Source: Microbispora siamensis
GTDB lineage: Bacteria > Actinomycetota > Actinomycetes > Streptosporangiales > Streptosporangiaceae
DNA: 64,000 bases
Assembly (NCBI RefSeq): GCF_016863095.1
Contig: NZ_BOOF01000042.1
Location: 41,125 to 105,124, forward strand
Direction of reading: 5' to 3'
The notes below the pieces were generated by a model, which was not told the DNA's origin, did no database searches, and saw nothing but the letters and a program-made list of their open reading frames with translations. The translations under genes and the position numbers were made by a program. How positions within the stretch are numbered: position 1 is the stretch's first letter; every line of letters begins with the position of its first letter. Positions 7,699 to 15,700 of the stretch are shown in pieces.

Positions 7699-8870
7699 GT
7701 CGGCAGGCTGGGGTCGACCGTCTTGATCCAGCTCAGCACGCCACCGCCCACGTGGACGGCGTCGGAGAAGCCGGCGTTCTTCAGGACCGCGAGCACCTCG
7801 GCCGAGCGGGCGCCCGACTTGCAGTGCAGCACGATCTTCTTGTCCTGCGGCAGCTTCTCCAGGGCCGAGCCGTTGAGGAACTCGCCCTTGGGGATCAGCA
7901 CGGCGCCGGGGATGTTGACGATCTCGTACTCGTTCGGCTCGCGGACGTCGATGATCATGATGTCGTCGCCCCGCTCGCGCATCGCCTCGAGCTCGGCCGC
8001 GGTGATCGTGCTGCCCGCGGCGGCCTGCTGCGCCTCGTCGGAGAGCGTGCCGCAGAACGCCTCGTAGTCGATCAGCTCGGTGATCGAGGGGTTCTTGCCG
8101 CACAGCGGGCACTCGGGGTCCTTGCGGACCTTCACGTCGCGATACTTCATCTCGAGCGCGTCGTAGATCATGAGGCGGCCGACCAGCGGCTCGCCGATGC
8201 CGGTGATGACCTTGATGGCCTCGTTCACCTGGACGGAGCCGATCGACGCGCACAGCACGCCGAGCACGCCGCCCTCGGCGCAGCTCGGGACCATGCCCGG
8301 CGGCGGGGGCTCGGGGTAGAGGCAGCGGTAGCACGGGCCGTGCTCGGCCCAGAAGACGCTGGCCTGCCCGTCGAACCGGTAGATGGACCCCCACACGTAC
8401 GGCTTGCCGAGCAGCACGGCCGCGTCGTTGACCATGTAGCGGGTGGCGAAGTTGTCCGTGCCGTCCACGATGAGGTCGTAGCCGGAGAAGATGTCCATCA
8501 CGTTGTCGGTCGTGAGAGCGACGTTGTGGATGATCACGTTGACCAGCGGGTTGATCTCGCGCACGCTCGCGGCGGCCGACTCGGCCTTCAGGCGGCCCAC
8601 GTCCGACTGCCCGTGGATCACCTGGCGCTGCAGGTTCGACTCGTCCACGACGTCGAAGTCGACGATGCCGAGCGTCCCCACCCCGGCCGCGGCCAGGTAC
8701 AGCAGCGCGGGGGAGCCCAGGCCGCCCGCGCCCACACACAGGACCTTGGCGTTCTTGAGGCGCTTCTGACCCGCCATGCCGACGTCGGGGATGATCAGAT
8801 GGCGCGAGTAGCGGCGCACCTCGTCAACCGTCAGCTCTGCTGCCGGCTCTACCAGCGGTGGCAACGACAC
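7692..8870 (-). CDS. moeZ: adenylyltransferase/sulfurtransferase MoeZ
   Basis: A 392-aa two-domain protein. The N-terminal ThiF/MoeB-type domain has the nucleotide loop GAGGLGS (about residue 48), the Arg/Asn segment ESNLQRQVIH, a catalytic DGTDNFATRY and two zinc CxxC pairs (CYRC and CPLC). The C-terminal rhodanese domain carries the sulfur-transfer Cys in HCKSGARS. MoeZ activates the C-terminus of sulfur-carrier proteins (MoaD, CysO and similar) and passes sulfur for molybdopterin, thiamine or cysteine synthesis in the cytoplasm. Length and order are typical. The start is GTG. Confidence 0.95.
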   Translation of the reverse strand: MSLPPLVEPAAELTVDEVRRYSRHLIIPDVGMAGQKRLKNAKVLCVGAGGLGSPALLYLAAAGVGTLGIVDFDVVDESNLQRQVIHGQSDVGRLKAESAAASVREINPLVNVIIHNVALTTDNVMDIFSGYDLIVDGTDNFATRYMVNDAAVLLGKPYVWGSIYRFDGQASVFWAEHGPCYRCLYPEPPPPGMVPSCAEGGVLGVLCASIGSVQVNEAIKVITGIGEPLVGRLMIYDALEMKYRDVKVRKDPECPLCGKNPSITELIDYEAFCGTLSDEAQQAAAGSTITAAELEAMRERGDDIMIIDVREPNEYEIVNIPGAVLIPKGEFLNGSALEKLPQDKKIVLHCKSGARSAEVLAVLKNAGFSDAVHVGGGVLSWIKTVDPSLPTY

Positions 8871-8969
8871 AGTTCCACTCCCGTTTTCGTGCCAATGGTC
8901 GCGCTCGGCTCCATGGGCCCATCACAAGCTCTTCTCACAACTTAACCGGGGTGGCCCCGCATTCCCCAA

Positions 8970-9884
8970 TCACGCTGTTCGGCGCAGGGGCGCCCTGGTG
9001 TAGGCCAGCAGGCGGCGCGCCTCCCGGGCCACGAGCTCCGGATACTCCATCTGCGCCACGTGACCGGCGTGCGGGAGTGTGACCAGGCGCACGTCGCGGA
9101 AGACCCGTCCGGCCCGGTGCGCCATGCGGGCGTGGACCAGCCGGTCGCGCAGGCCGTACACGACGAGGGTGGGCACGGCGACCCGCTCGGCCTGCCGCCA
9201 GAGGTTGTCGGGGCCCACGCGGAAGTACTCGCGCACGATCGCGCGGGCGCAGCCGACCATGGCCGCCCCCGCGTGCGGCAGGCCGTCGCGGCGGCGCAGT
9301 TCCTCTATCGCCTCGCGCAGCCGGTCCGGGTGGACCCGCCCGGCGTCGGCGTAGCACATGCTGAGCGTCGCCTGGACGCGCCGCTCCGGCGGCAGCGCGC
9401 TCAGCCAGCGGACGGCCAGTTCGCCCAGGCGCGGGGCGGCCGACATGGCGATCCTGGCCGGGCCGTACCTCGGCAGCAGGTCGGGCAGCGCCGGCGAGAC
9501 CAGCGTCAGCGACCTGACGAGGTCGGGGCGCGTGGCCGCGACCCGCACCGAGACCGCGCCGCCCATGGAGTTGCCGAAAAGGTGCACCGGCCCCTCCCCC
9601 AGGGCCTCGACGAGCCGGACCACCGCCCTGGCGTGGGCGGGGACCGAATAGTCGCCGTCCGCGGGCTCCGGGGAGTATCCGGCCCCGGGCAGGTCGACGG
9701 CGACCCCCCGCACCTCGTCGGCGAGCTCACCCATCAGGTCGGTCCAGTTGGTCGCCGAGCCCGCCAGTCCGTGCACGTATATCGCGGTCTCCGGCGGCCC
9801 CTCCGGGGTCGTCCGCACATGGATGCGTGCGTCCCCCACCTCGATGAGCCGGCCGGGCCACGGTGGAATCGGCTCGACACCCAC
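8970..9884 (-). CDS. alpha/beta hydrolase
   Basis: A 304-aa product of the alpha/beta-hydrolase fold. The nucleophile elbow is GNSMGG (Ser), the acid is probably Asp in GLRDRLV and the base is His in PHAGHVAQ. An oxyanion HGLAGS motif follows the first strands. The substrate cannot be told from sequence. I chose the GTG at 9884 because AGGGGAGGA lies just upstream; an ATG at 9920 would put that site inside the gene. It lies downstream-facing toward moeZ with a gap of about 100 bases. Confidence 0.85.
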   Translation of the reverse strand: MGVEPIPPWPGRLIEVGDARIHVRTTPEGPPETAIYVHGLAGSATNWTDLMGELADEVRGVAVDLPGAGYSPEPADGDYSVPAHARAVVRLVEALGEGPVHLFGNSMGGAVSVRVAATRPDLVRSLTLVSPALPDLLPRYGPARIAMSAAPRLGELAVRWLSALPPERRVQATLSMCYADAGRVHPDRLREAIEELRRRDGLPHAGAAMVGCARAIVREYFRVGPDNLWRQAERVAVPTLVVYGLRDRLVHARMAHRAGRVFRDVRLVTLPHAGHVAQMEYPELVAREARRLLAYTRAPLRRTA

Positions 9885-10127
9885 GTGTCCTCCCCTGTTC
9901 GCCTCGCGTTTCTCGACCATAACCCCGCCCGTACGCCGCCTCGGGCGGCACTCCCGCTACCCCAGCCGCGCGGGATCGATCATCCGGGTTCGCCCCGATC
10001 GGCGAGGAGCGACATAAGGCCAATATCGGCCCTATTCGGACATTTCGAAATGCGGATAGGAATCGCAATTCGGACCAAAGCCATCCTATCGGTGCCAACG
10101 ATGCCAATAAAGCGATAAGTGAATGGC

Positions 10128-10151
10128 AAAAGCCGCCGACCGCCGTTTGTC
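10128..10151 (+). promoter_or_regulatory. AAAAG-N12-GTTTGTC box, copy 1
   Basis: AAAAG at 10128-10132 and GTTTGTC at 10145-10151 are separated by exactly 12 bases. The same pair with the same spacing precedes three other members of the secreted-protein cluster. It lies 128 bases before the start codon. It may be part of a promoter or the 5' end of a leader RNA; the sequence alone does not decide. Confidence 0.6.
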
Positions 10152-10184
10152 ACACGGACGGTGAGGAAAACAAGACAATGCAGG

Positions 10185-10271
10185 GATGATCCACCAAGGG
10201 TCATCAGTAAGGGCATTTTCCGAACGACTTGGAAAACGCCGGAGTGTCGGGGCAACAATCCTTCAAGGAGG
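10185..10271 (+). promoter_or_regulatory. structured leader of secreted protein gene 1
   Basis: Hairpin 1 pairs GATGATCC (10185-10192) with GGGTCATC (10198-10205), with one mismatch. Hairpin 2 pairs GGCATTTTCC (10212-10221) with GGAAAACGCC (10231-10240), with one mismatch. A short TCCTTCAAGGA element (10259-10269) then folds onto the AAGGAGG ribosome site. The same order of elements recurs before the paralogues. Confidence 0.5.
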
Positions 10272-10278
10272 ACATGAA

Positions 10279-10875
10279 ATGCCCAAGTTCAACAACCTGG
10301 TCGGGATCCTCGCGATCAGCGCCGCGCTCACCGGTGGCGCCGTCGCCCTGGGTACCACTGTCGCCGCCACCAGCGCGAACGCCGCGACCGTCATGGGCGG
10401 CTATGTGGGCGGCGGTGGCTACTACCCCTACGCGAACTACAACCGCAACCGGAACGCGCAGCGGCAGAAGAACAAGGCTCTGAACGCCAACAAGAACAAG
10501 AACAAGAACAAGACGAAGCAGTGGCAGCACGAGCGGCAGAACCAGGCCCAGAACCAGTTCCTGCTGCGTGACTTCACGCTCGTCCTCACGCCGTTCCAGA
10601 AGACGGACACCGACGCGCGGGCGCTTCCGTACAACTGGCAGTACGGCAACTCGCAGTCGTTCCCGACGACCCGTACGAACAGCTTCAGCGACCAGTTCAA
10701 CAACCCGCGTCAGGACCAGGACTCCCTGGCTCAGCCGAAGACGAACACGGCCACCGAGGTCAACCCGCGCGTGAAGAAGAAGGACGTCGACGCGGACATC
10801 GACGTGGACGTGGAGAAGGAGAAGAAGGAGAAGAAGGAGTACGACAACGACTACCGGCCGTACATCGTGCCCTGA
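10279..10875 (+). CDS. secreted Lys/Asn-rich low-complexity protein 1
   Basis: A 198-aa product and first of six tandem paralogues. The signal peptide (1-36, ending SANA) is followed by an ATVMGGYVGGGGYYPYANY segment, an Arg/Asn/Lys stretch with alternating Asn-Lys (about 66-80), a hydrophobic core FLLRDFTLVLTPFQK, a polar Gln/Asn/Thr region, and a tail with alternating Asp-Val/Ile (about 170-180) before a Lys/Glu block. Core and tail recur in the next gene. Family and function are unknown. Export by Sec and a cell-surface or matrix role are inferred from the signal peptide and composition. The ATG follows AAGGAGG by 7 bases. Confidence 0.85.
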   Translation: MPKFNNLVGILAISAALTGGAVALGTTVAATSANAATVMGGYVGGGGYYPYANYNRNRNAQRQKNKALNANKNKNKNKTKQWQHERQNQAQNQFLLRDFTLVLTPFQKTDTDARALPYNWQYGNSQSFPTTRTNSFSDQFNNPRQDQDSLAQPKTNTATEVNPRVKKKDVDADIDVDVEKEKKEKKEYDNDYRPYIVP

Positions 10876-11283
10876 CGGGATCCGCACGAGCGGCGTCGGT
10901 AGACGTCCCGGCCACGGCGGGTGACGCACCAGCCGACGGCCACCCGTACTCGTGACCGGCGGCCTCACCTGAGCCGGAACCCGCGAGCGACGGGAGATAC
11001 GCGCGACCGGCGGAGCGGCGGCCACACCCGCCCGGCGGGACGGGCGGCGACCGGATGGCCGTGAGACACGGCGCCGGCGCCACCCGTGTCCGCCGCTCCG
11101 TCCGCGGTCGAGCGAGCAGTTGAGAGAGCAGAGCACCCGCGGCGTGTTTCGAGGAGAGGGCCGCCGGTGCCAGGCGAACGCATCGCGCCGCGTCACACAC
11201 GACGGCGCCGAATCCACTACCACCCGCCCCGATCCCTCAGGGGACCGGGCCGGGGTCGCGATATTCAGAGGAGAAACACCCAG
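10876..11283. other. intergenic region between secreted proteins 1 and 2
   Basis: No gene is supported in this GC-rich stretch. I see neither the AAAAG-N12-GTTTGTC box nor a convincing terminator. The last part carries an AGAGGAG ribosome site for the next gene. An in-frame extension of the next gene back to 11086 exists but lacks coding character. Confidence 0.5.
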
Positions 11284-11898
11284 ATGTCCGTGTTGAAGAA
11301 CATCGCCGGGGCCCTCGCCCTCGGCACCGCGCTGAGCGGCGCGGCCATCGTGCTCGGTGGCGCCACCGCCGGCACGGCCAGCGCAGCGACCGTCATGGGC
11401 GGGTACGTTCCCGCTCCCTCCGGCGGTGTCCGCTACGTCCGGCCGAGCTACAACCGCAACTACAACACCAACCGGCAGGCCCAGGGGCAGAAGGGCCGTA
11501 ACAAGAACAAGAACAAGAACAAGAACAAGAACCACGAGTGGCAGCACGCTCGTCAGTCGGAGACCCAGAGCCAGTTCCTGCTGCGTGACTTCACGCTCGT
11601 TCTCACGCCGTTCCAGAAGTCGTCGAACGGCTCCGCGGCGGTGCCGTGGAACGCCCAGTGGTCGCAGAACTCCACCGTCCCGACGACGAACACCACCGAC
11701 TGGAACCAGATGCACAACCGGCCCTGGCAGGACCAGTCCTCGCAGGCCGACCCGCGCACCAACACGGCCACCCAGATCAACCCGCAGGCCAAGACCAAGG
11801 ATGTCGACATCGACGTCGACGCCGACATCAAGAAGAAGGAAGAGGAGAAGAAGAAGAAGGACGACTACGAGCGTCCGGGGTACGAGCCCGTCCCCTGA
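11284..11898 (+). CDS. secreted Lys/Asn-rich low-complexity protein 2
   Basis: A 204-aa product and closest relative of protein 1. The signal peptide ends near GTASA and is followed by the identical ATVMGGYV. Then come an aromatic/Pro region, a run of alternating Asn-Lys of about 14 residues, EWQHARQ, the shared core FLLRDFTLVLTPFQK, a Trp/Gln/Asn region, and a tail DVDIDVDADI plus a Lys/Glu block ending in PVP. The alternating acidic/aliphatic tail could form a beta strand. I chose the ATG at 11284 because it gives the family's signal peptide and follows AGAGGAG. Role unknown. Confidence 0.85.
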   Translation: MSVLKNIAGALALGTALSGAAIVLGGATAGTASAATVMGGYVPAPSGGVRYVRPSYNRNYNTNRQAQGQKGRNKNKNKNKNKNHEWQHARQSETQSQFLLRDFTLVLTPFQKSSNGSAAVPWNAQWSQNSTVPTTNTTDWNQMHNRPWQDQSSQADPRTNTATQINPQAKTKDVDIDVDADIKKKEEEKKKKDDYERPGYEPVP

Positions 11899-11974
11899 TC
11901 CGCGGCGTCCTTCGCATGGCCGGGATGACCGGTCTCGCTGAGCCTCGGGCCTACGGCCCGGGTGCCGGATGAAT

Positions 11975-12027
11975 GTGCCCGTGCTCACCGGAGCGTGGAG
12001 TTCCGCGCCCATCGTGAGCACGGGCAC
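11975..12027 (+). terminator. terminator after secreted protein 2
   Basis: A 14-bp perfect stem, GTGCCCGTGCTCAC (11975-11988) with its complement at 12014-12027, has a 25-base loop and is followed by TTTTC. Confidence 0.7.
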
Positions 12028-12406
12028 TTTTCGTCGCCCCCACTTCGACCGCTCTTCGCCGCACCCACCCAGGGTTCGTCATCGGGGTCCCCGGCTTCCC
12101 TCGGCCGCCACCTCGGGGATTTCGCCCACCCCACCCCCACTCCACCGCGCCGCAGGCTCTGCTCGCGGGCCTCAATCGCCGGGGTCGCCTCGCCCGCCGC
12201 GGTCCGCTCCACGCCCTCTCGAACGCCCCCTGGAACGCCGCCATGCGAGACCGTCCACCCCCGTGCGATCCCGGCCTCGGCGGCCTGTCACTGACGCTCC
12301 GCGGCGTCTCCGGCCTCCGCCCCGCATCCCGCAGTCGAATCGGACATTACGGGACAAGTCGCTCTTTTCTCCTCCAATTCGTTCCATAGCCTGCTAATAG
12401 CTGATC
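12028..12406. other. gene-free GC-rich spacer
   Basis: No gene or repeat is supported. The last 60 bases become AT-richer as the next promoter and leader begin. Confidence 0.45.
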
Positions 12407-12430
12407 AAAAGCCATAGAGGCGCGTTTGTC
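12407..12430 (+). promoter_or_regulatory. AAAAG-N12-GTTTGTC box, copy 2
   Basis: AAAAG at 12407-12411 and GTTTGTC at 12424-12430 have the conserved 12-base spacing. The preceding CTAATAGCTGATC closely resembles the sequence before copy 3. Confidence 0.62.
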
Positions 12431-12468
12431 GGGTGATGCCGCCGGACATCAACGTATCGCAGGAACCC

Positions 12469-12557
12469 GGCCCACGGGGGCCATAGAGATATTTCTCTCG
12501 AATCTCCAACAGAGAAATATCGAAGGATGCGGGGAATTCTCAATCCTTTTCCAAGGG
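12469..12557 (+). promoter_or_regulatory. structured leader of the Cys/Asn-rich secreted protein
   Basis: Hairpin 1 pairs GGCCC (12469-12473) with GGGCC (12478-12482). Hairpin 2 is an 11-bp perfect stem, GATATTTCTCT (12488-12498) with AGAGAAATATC (12511-12521). CCTT TTCC AAGG (12545-12556) then covers the start of the AAGGGGG ribosome site. Stem sequences differ from those of the paralogues but pairing is kept. Confidence 0.55.
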
Positions 12558-12565
12558 GGACAGCA

Positions 12566-13027
12566 ATGCCCAAGTTCAAGAAGGTTCTCGCCGGACTCGC
12601 ACTCGGCACCGCGATCGCCGGGGGCGCGATCGCCATGAGCGCCACGGCCGCGAGCGCCGGCTGCGAAGACGGCTTCTTCGGTATGGGCGGCATGCCCTGC
12701 AACAACAACTTCGTTCCCTTCAACTGTAACAACAACAACAACTGCCAGCCGTTCAACAATTGCAACAACAACAACTGGTGCAACAACAACCAGAACAACT
12801 GCTTCAACAACAACCAGAACTTCTGGAACCAGAGCGCCTTCTGCGACGACCTCGACAGCGACTCCAACTTCGCCATCGTCGGCCCGTGCGCCACGATCGC
12901 CTTCAGCGACAAGACCAACCGCAAGAGCAACTTCTTCAACAACGGCTGGTTCAACAACAACTGCTGGTGGAACAACAACCAGAACAACAACTGGTGCAAC
13001 AATAACAACAACAACTTCTGCAACTGA
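12566..13027 (+). CDS. secreted Cys- and Asn-rich low-complexity protein 3
   Basis: A 153-aa product. The signal peptide (1-31, ending ASA) is followed by a mature chain made largely of Asn with regularly placed Cys (12 in total), Trp and Phe, for example NNCNNNNWCNNN. A less repetitive core contains FWNQSAFCDD and AIVGPCATIAFSDKTN, matching FWNQGAFSD and DVAIGFQDKTN in the next gene. An even number of Cys in an exported protein suggests disulphide cross-linking. The Asn-rich composition resembles prion-like or amyloid-forming domains. Function is unknown. The frame is clear because the signal peptide starts MPKFKK like its paralogues. Confidence 0.87.
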   Translation: MPKFKKVLAGLALGTAIAGGAIAMSATAASAGCEDGFFGMGGMPCNNNFVPFNCNNNNNCQPFNNCNNNNWCNNNQNNCFNNNQNFWNQSAFCDDLDSDSNFAIVGPCATIAFSDKTNRKSNFFNNGWFNNNCWWNNNQNNNWCNNNNNNFCN

Positions 13028-13233
13028 GAAAGGCGGGGCCGGCAACGGCCTGCGAGACGACCGCGCCGCTCGGAATCCTGCCAGGTGAAGGGATGACGGA
13101 AACGGCCGGCCACACCGTCCTCCACCGCCTTGACAGGAGAACGGCGCCCTGAGGCGCAGTCACGTTCCCGTGGCGTCGAAGGCTCCGTGAGCACTCCACA
13201 CTCCGGGAACGGCCGTTCGATCCAGCAGAAACA

Positions 13234-13264
13234 AGGGCTCCGGCGAGACTCTCGCCGGAGCCCT
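13234..13264 (+). terminator. terminator after secreted protein 3
   Basis: A 14-bp stem AGGGCTCCGGCGAG (13234-13247) with CTCGCCGGAGCCCT (13251-13264) is followed by GACTTTT. Nearly the same hairpin ends the next two genes of the cluster. Confidence 0.8.
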
Positions 13265-13580
13265 GACTTTTCCCCCGTACGGCGGGCTCAGGCGCCGGGT
13301 CAGGCACCGGGCCCGAAGCGACAGTTTCGCGCCCAGGTTCCTGACAGCACGCAAGCCCTCCAGGACGCCTTTCCCGGCCCGGCCGGACCGGCCCCGGCCT
13401 TGCGCAGCGGCACGCGGGCGGACGACGCCCACAACACCGCAGGCGCCTCAGGCGCCGTCACCTCCGCTTCCGCCTCACGACGCAGCTCCGATACGTGAAC
13501 GCCCTCACCGGAAATCGGTCAATCGAGACATTTCTCTTCTAATACCTCTAAGTCAGTTCATAAGACTCTAACTAGTGATC
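13265..13580. other. gene-free spacer before secreted protein 4
   Basis: No gene is supported. From about 13500 the sequence turns AT-rich (CTAATACC, CATAAGACTCTAACTAGTGATC), which probably marks the promoter of the next gene. Confidence 0.45.
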
Positions 13581-13604
13581 AAAAGGCTTAGATGGCCGTT
13601 TGTC
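13581..13604 (+). promoter_or_regulatory. AAAAG-N12-GTTTGTC box, copy 3
   Basis: AAAAG at 13581-13585 and GTTTGTC at 13598-13604 have exact 12-base spacing, preceded by CTAACTAGTGATC. Confidence 0.62.
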
Positions 13605-13643
13605 GGGCCAGCCTGCTGGAAATCATGACAGCACAGGAAGTTA

Positions 13644-13725
13644 GGGCTCAATCAAGAGCCCGAAGGACATTTCTCTCAGAAATGCCCTAAACAAATTCAG
13701 GGATACTGAATCCTGTCAAGGGGGA
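13644..13725 (+). promoter_or_regulatory. structured leader of secreted protein 4
   Basis: Hairpin 1 pairs GGGCTC (13644-13649) with GAGCCC (13656-13661). Hairpin 2 pairs CATTTCT (13668-13674) with AGAAATG (13678-13684). ATCCTGTCAAGGGGG then places CCT opposite the ribosome site. Confidence 0.55.
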
Positions 13726-13730
13726 CACGC

Positions 13731-14258
13731 ATGTCCAAGCTCCACAAGATCATCGCTGGTCTCGCGCTGAGCACCGCCGCCGTCGGCGGCACGCTCGCCC
13801 TGGGCGCCGGTGCCGCCGGCGCTGCGACCAGGACCGGCGACGTGGACCGTCCCATCGTGAAGGACGGCCTGGCCAACGGCGTCGACGACAGCACGGGCGG
13901 CATCGCCCAGGGCAACCGGGGTATCGGCGAGCGCGGTGAGCGGGAGAACGTCTTCCCCGTCTTCTTCAACCCGAACAACAACAACTTCGATAGGAACGAC
14001 CGCAACCACAACTTCAACCAGAACGACGACAACTGCTGGTGGAACAACCAGAACTTCTGGAACCAGGGGGCGTTCTCCGACAAGCGGGACGACTTCTCCG
14101 GCTTCGGCCTCGTCGCCAAGGACGTCGCGATCGGCTTCCAGGACAAGACGAACAAGGACAACACCTGGTTCAACAACAACTGGTGGAACAACAACAACTG
14201 GTGGAACAACAACGACAACAACTGGTGGAACCGCAACGACAACGACCGCGTGAACTGA
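13731..14258 (+). CDS. secreted Asn/Trp/Asp-rich low-complexity protein 4
   Basis: A 175-aa product with a signal peptide of about 33 residues (ending GAA or AGA), a conserved segment DRPIVKDGLANGVDDSTGGIAQ, an Asn/Asp/Arg-rich stretch, FWNQGAFSDKRDD, a core FGLVAKDVAIGFQDKTNKDN, and a C-terminal run of Asn/Trp repeats (WWNNNNWWNNN type). It is closest to the following gene and related to the previous one through the core. Trp-Asn repeats are unusual and suggest an assembling surface protein. Function is unknown. Confidence 0.87.
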   Translation: MSKLHKIIAGLALSTAAVGGTLALGAGAAGAATRTGDVDRPIVKDGLANGVDDSTGGIAQGNRGIGERGERENVFPVFFNPNNNNFDRNDRNHNFNQNDDNCWWNNQNFWNQGAFSDKRDDFSGFGLVAKDVAIGFQDKTNKDNTWFNNNWWNNNNWWNNNDNNWWNRNDNDRVN

Positions 14259-14466
14259 GAAGGCAGGTCCAGCGGCTACTGCGAGACGATCGCGCCGTTC
14301 CGGGAAGATGACGGATCCGGAAAACCTCCCACGAGGTCTCCGACTCCGGCTCACGGACTGGCGCCGTTGAGTGCAGAGACACGTTCCCCGCCCGGCCGGC
14401 CGCTCGCTCACCGAGCGACGGCAGCCTGAACGGGAACGGCCGTCAATCCTCCTACAGTGACAACCA

Positions 14467-14499
14467 AGGGCTCCGGCGGGAAGGTTCCGCCGGAGCCCT
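14467..14499 (+). terminator. terminator after secreted protein 4
   Basis: A 13-bp stem AGGGCTCCGGCGG (14467-14479) with CCGCCGGAGCCCT (14487-14499) is followed by GCTCTTTT. It is nearly identical to the hairpins at 13234 and 15670. Confidence 0.8.
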
Positions 14500-14759
14500 G
14501 CTCTTTTCCCCTGACCGCGGTCATCGCCGCAACTCCCTTCCCTCCGCGGCCTTTCCTCCGTCCGCGATCGCGACCGCTTTCCGACCTCGCCGACCTCACC
14601 GACCAGCCCGGCCGACCCCCGAAAGGCGAACCCAGGTAAGCCGGCGCCCCCGCTCGCCGCACCCCGGACCGCGTCCACTCCTGGGGGGCAAATCGTACCT
14701 ATCACTACATAAGGCGCATTATCCATCGAATCAAGCCTATACGCAGCTAATCATTAACT

Positions 14760-14783
14760 AAAAGCAGCAGACGTCAGTTTGTC
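14760..14783 (+). promoter_or_regulatory. AAAAG-N12-GTTTGTC box, copy 4
   Basis: AAAAG at 14760-14764 and GTTTGTC at 14777-14783 have exact 12-base spacing. AT-rich sequence (CCTATACGCAGCTAATCATTAACT) precedes it. Confidence 0.62.
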
Positions 14784-14822
14784 GGGCCGCCCGGCAGGAA
14801 ATCACCCTAGCGTCGGAAGCAA

Positions 14823-14921
14823 GGCTCAATAAGAGCCATGAAGAAATTTCCACCCGCCGCAGGCGGGTGGGAAATACCGATAAACGCAGGGCAATTCGAA
14901 ATCGAATCCTGTCAGGGAGGA
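14823..14921 (+). promoter_or_regulatory. structured leader of secreted protein 5
   Basis: Hairpin 1 pairs GGCTC (14823-14827) with GAGCC (14833-14837). Hairpin 2 is a 13-bp stem (14846-14858 with 14862-14875, one bulge) that keeps ATTTC/GAAAT at its base. ATTCGA AA TCGAAT and CCTGTCAGGGAGG follow at the ribosome site. Confidence 0.57.
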
Positions 14922-14927
14922 ACCATA

Positions 14928-15470
14928 ATGCCCAACCTCAAGAAGATCTTCGCAGGGCTCGCGCTCAGCACCATGGCCGTCGGCGGGGCCGTCGCCATGG
15001 GCGCCACGGCCGCCAGCGCCGACGACAACCCCTTCTGGACCAAGAAGGAGGACCGCCCCATCGTCAAGGACGGCGCGGCCAACGGCGTCGACGACAGCAC
15101 GGGCGGCATCGCCCAGGACAACAAGAAGGGGGAGGACTTCTTCCCGCACGCGTTCTCCCCGAACAACAACCGGGAGCGCAACGACCGCGACCACAACATC
15201 AACGACCGACACCAGAACAACTGGTGGGACACCAACAACTGGTGGGGCCAGAACCTCTACAAGGACGACAAGTCTCAGCACGACGCATTCGGCCTCGTCG
15301 CCAAGGACGTCGCCTTCGGTTTCCAGGAGAAGGACGACAAGGCCTTCAACTGGCTCAACAACAACTGGTGGGCAGACCAGAACTGGTGGGACCACAACAA
15401 CAACGACTGGTGGAACCGCAACGACCGCGAGCACAACAACAAGGACAACAACCACAACAACAACGTCTGA
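14928..15470 (+). CDS. secreted Asn/Asp/Trp-rich low-complexity protein 5
   Basis: A 180-aa product with a signal peptide (1-26, ending ASA), then DDNPFW, the conserved DRPIVKDGAANGVDDSTGGIAQ, charged Asn/Arg/Asp repeats, NNWWDTNNWWG, the core FGLVAKDVAFGFQEKDDK, and a C-terminus of Trp-Trp/Asn repeats ending in Asn/His/Asp runs. It is a clear paralogue of protein 4, with more charge in the repeats. The ATG at 14928 follows CAGGGAGG; an upstream in-frame ATG at 14838 lies in the leader hairpins and is rejected. Function is unknown. Confidence 0.87.
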   Translation: MPNLKKIFAGLALSTMAVGGAVAMGATAASADDNPFWTKKEDRPIVKDGAANGVDDSTGGIAQDNKKGEDFFPHAFSPNNNRERNDRDHNINDRHQNNWWDTNNWWGQNLYKDDKSQHDAFGLVAKDVAFGFQEKDDKAFNWLNNNWWADQNWWDHNNNDWWNRNDREHNNKDNNHNNNV

Positions 15471-15669
15471 TCCGCGAGGCCTGACGCCTCGCGCGACACC
15501 GCGCCGTCCGGTCGGGTGACGGGAGCCTGTGGGCGGGACCGCCCACGAGTGCCTCTCCGTCACCGGCCGGGGACGACGGCGCCGGTGAGTGCAACCAGGT
15601 GTTTCCAGCGCATCCGCGCACTGAGCGGCAGGAAGCCTGGAAGCGCCGTCCACCTGATGGCATGAGACA

Positions 15670-15700
15670 AGGGCTCCGGCGAGATCCTCGCCGGAGCCCT
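15670..15700 (+). terminator. terminator after secreted protein 5
   Basis: A 14-bp stem AGGGCTCCGGCGAG (15670-15683) with CTCGCCGGAGCCCT (15687-15700) is followed by GACCTTT. Confidence 0.8.

Noticed and set aside
7512..8945. Long forward frame opposite moeZ
   Set aside because: Low-complexity shadow sequence; moeZ on the other strand has complete motifs.
14838..14927. Earlier in-frame ATG for secreted protein 5
   Set aside because: It would read through leader hairpins conserved in paralogues and would bury the signal peptide; the ATG at 14928 has a strong ribosome site.
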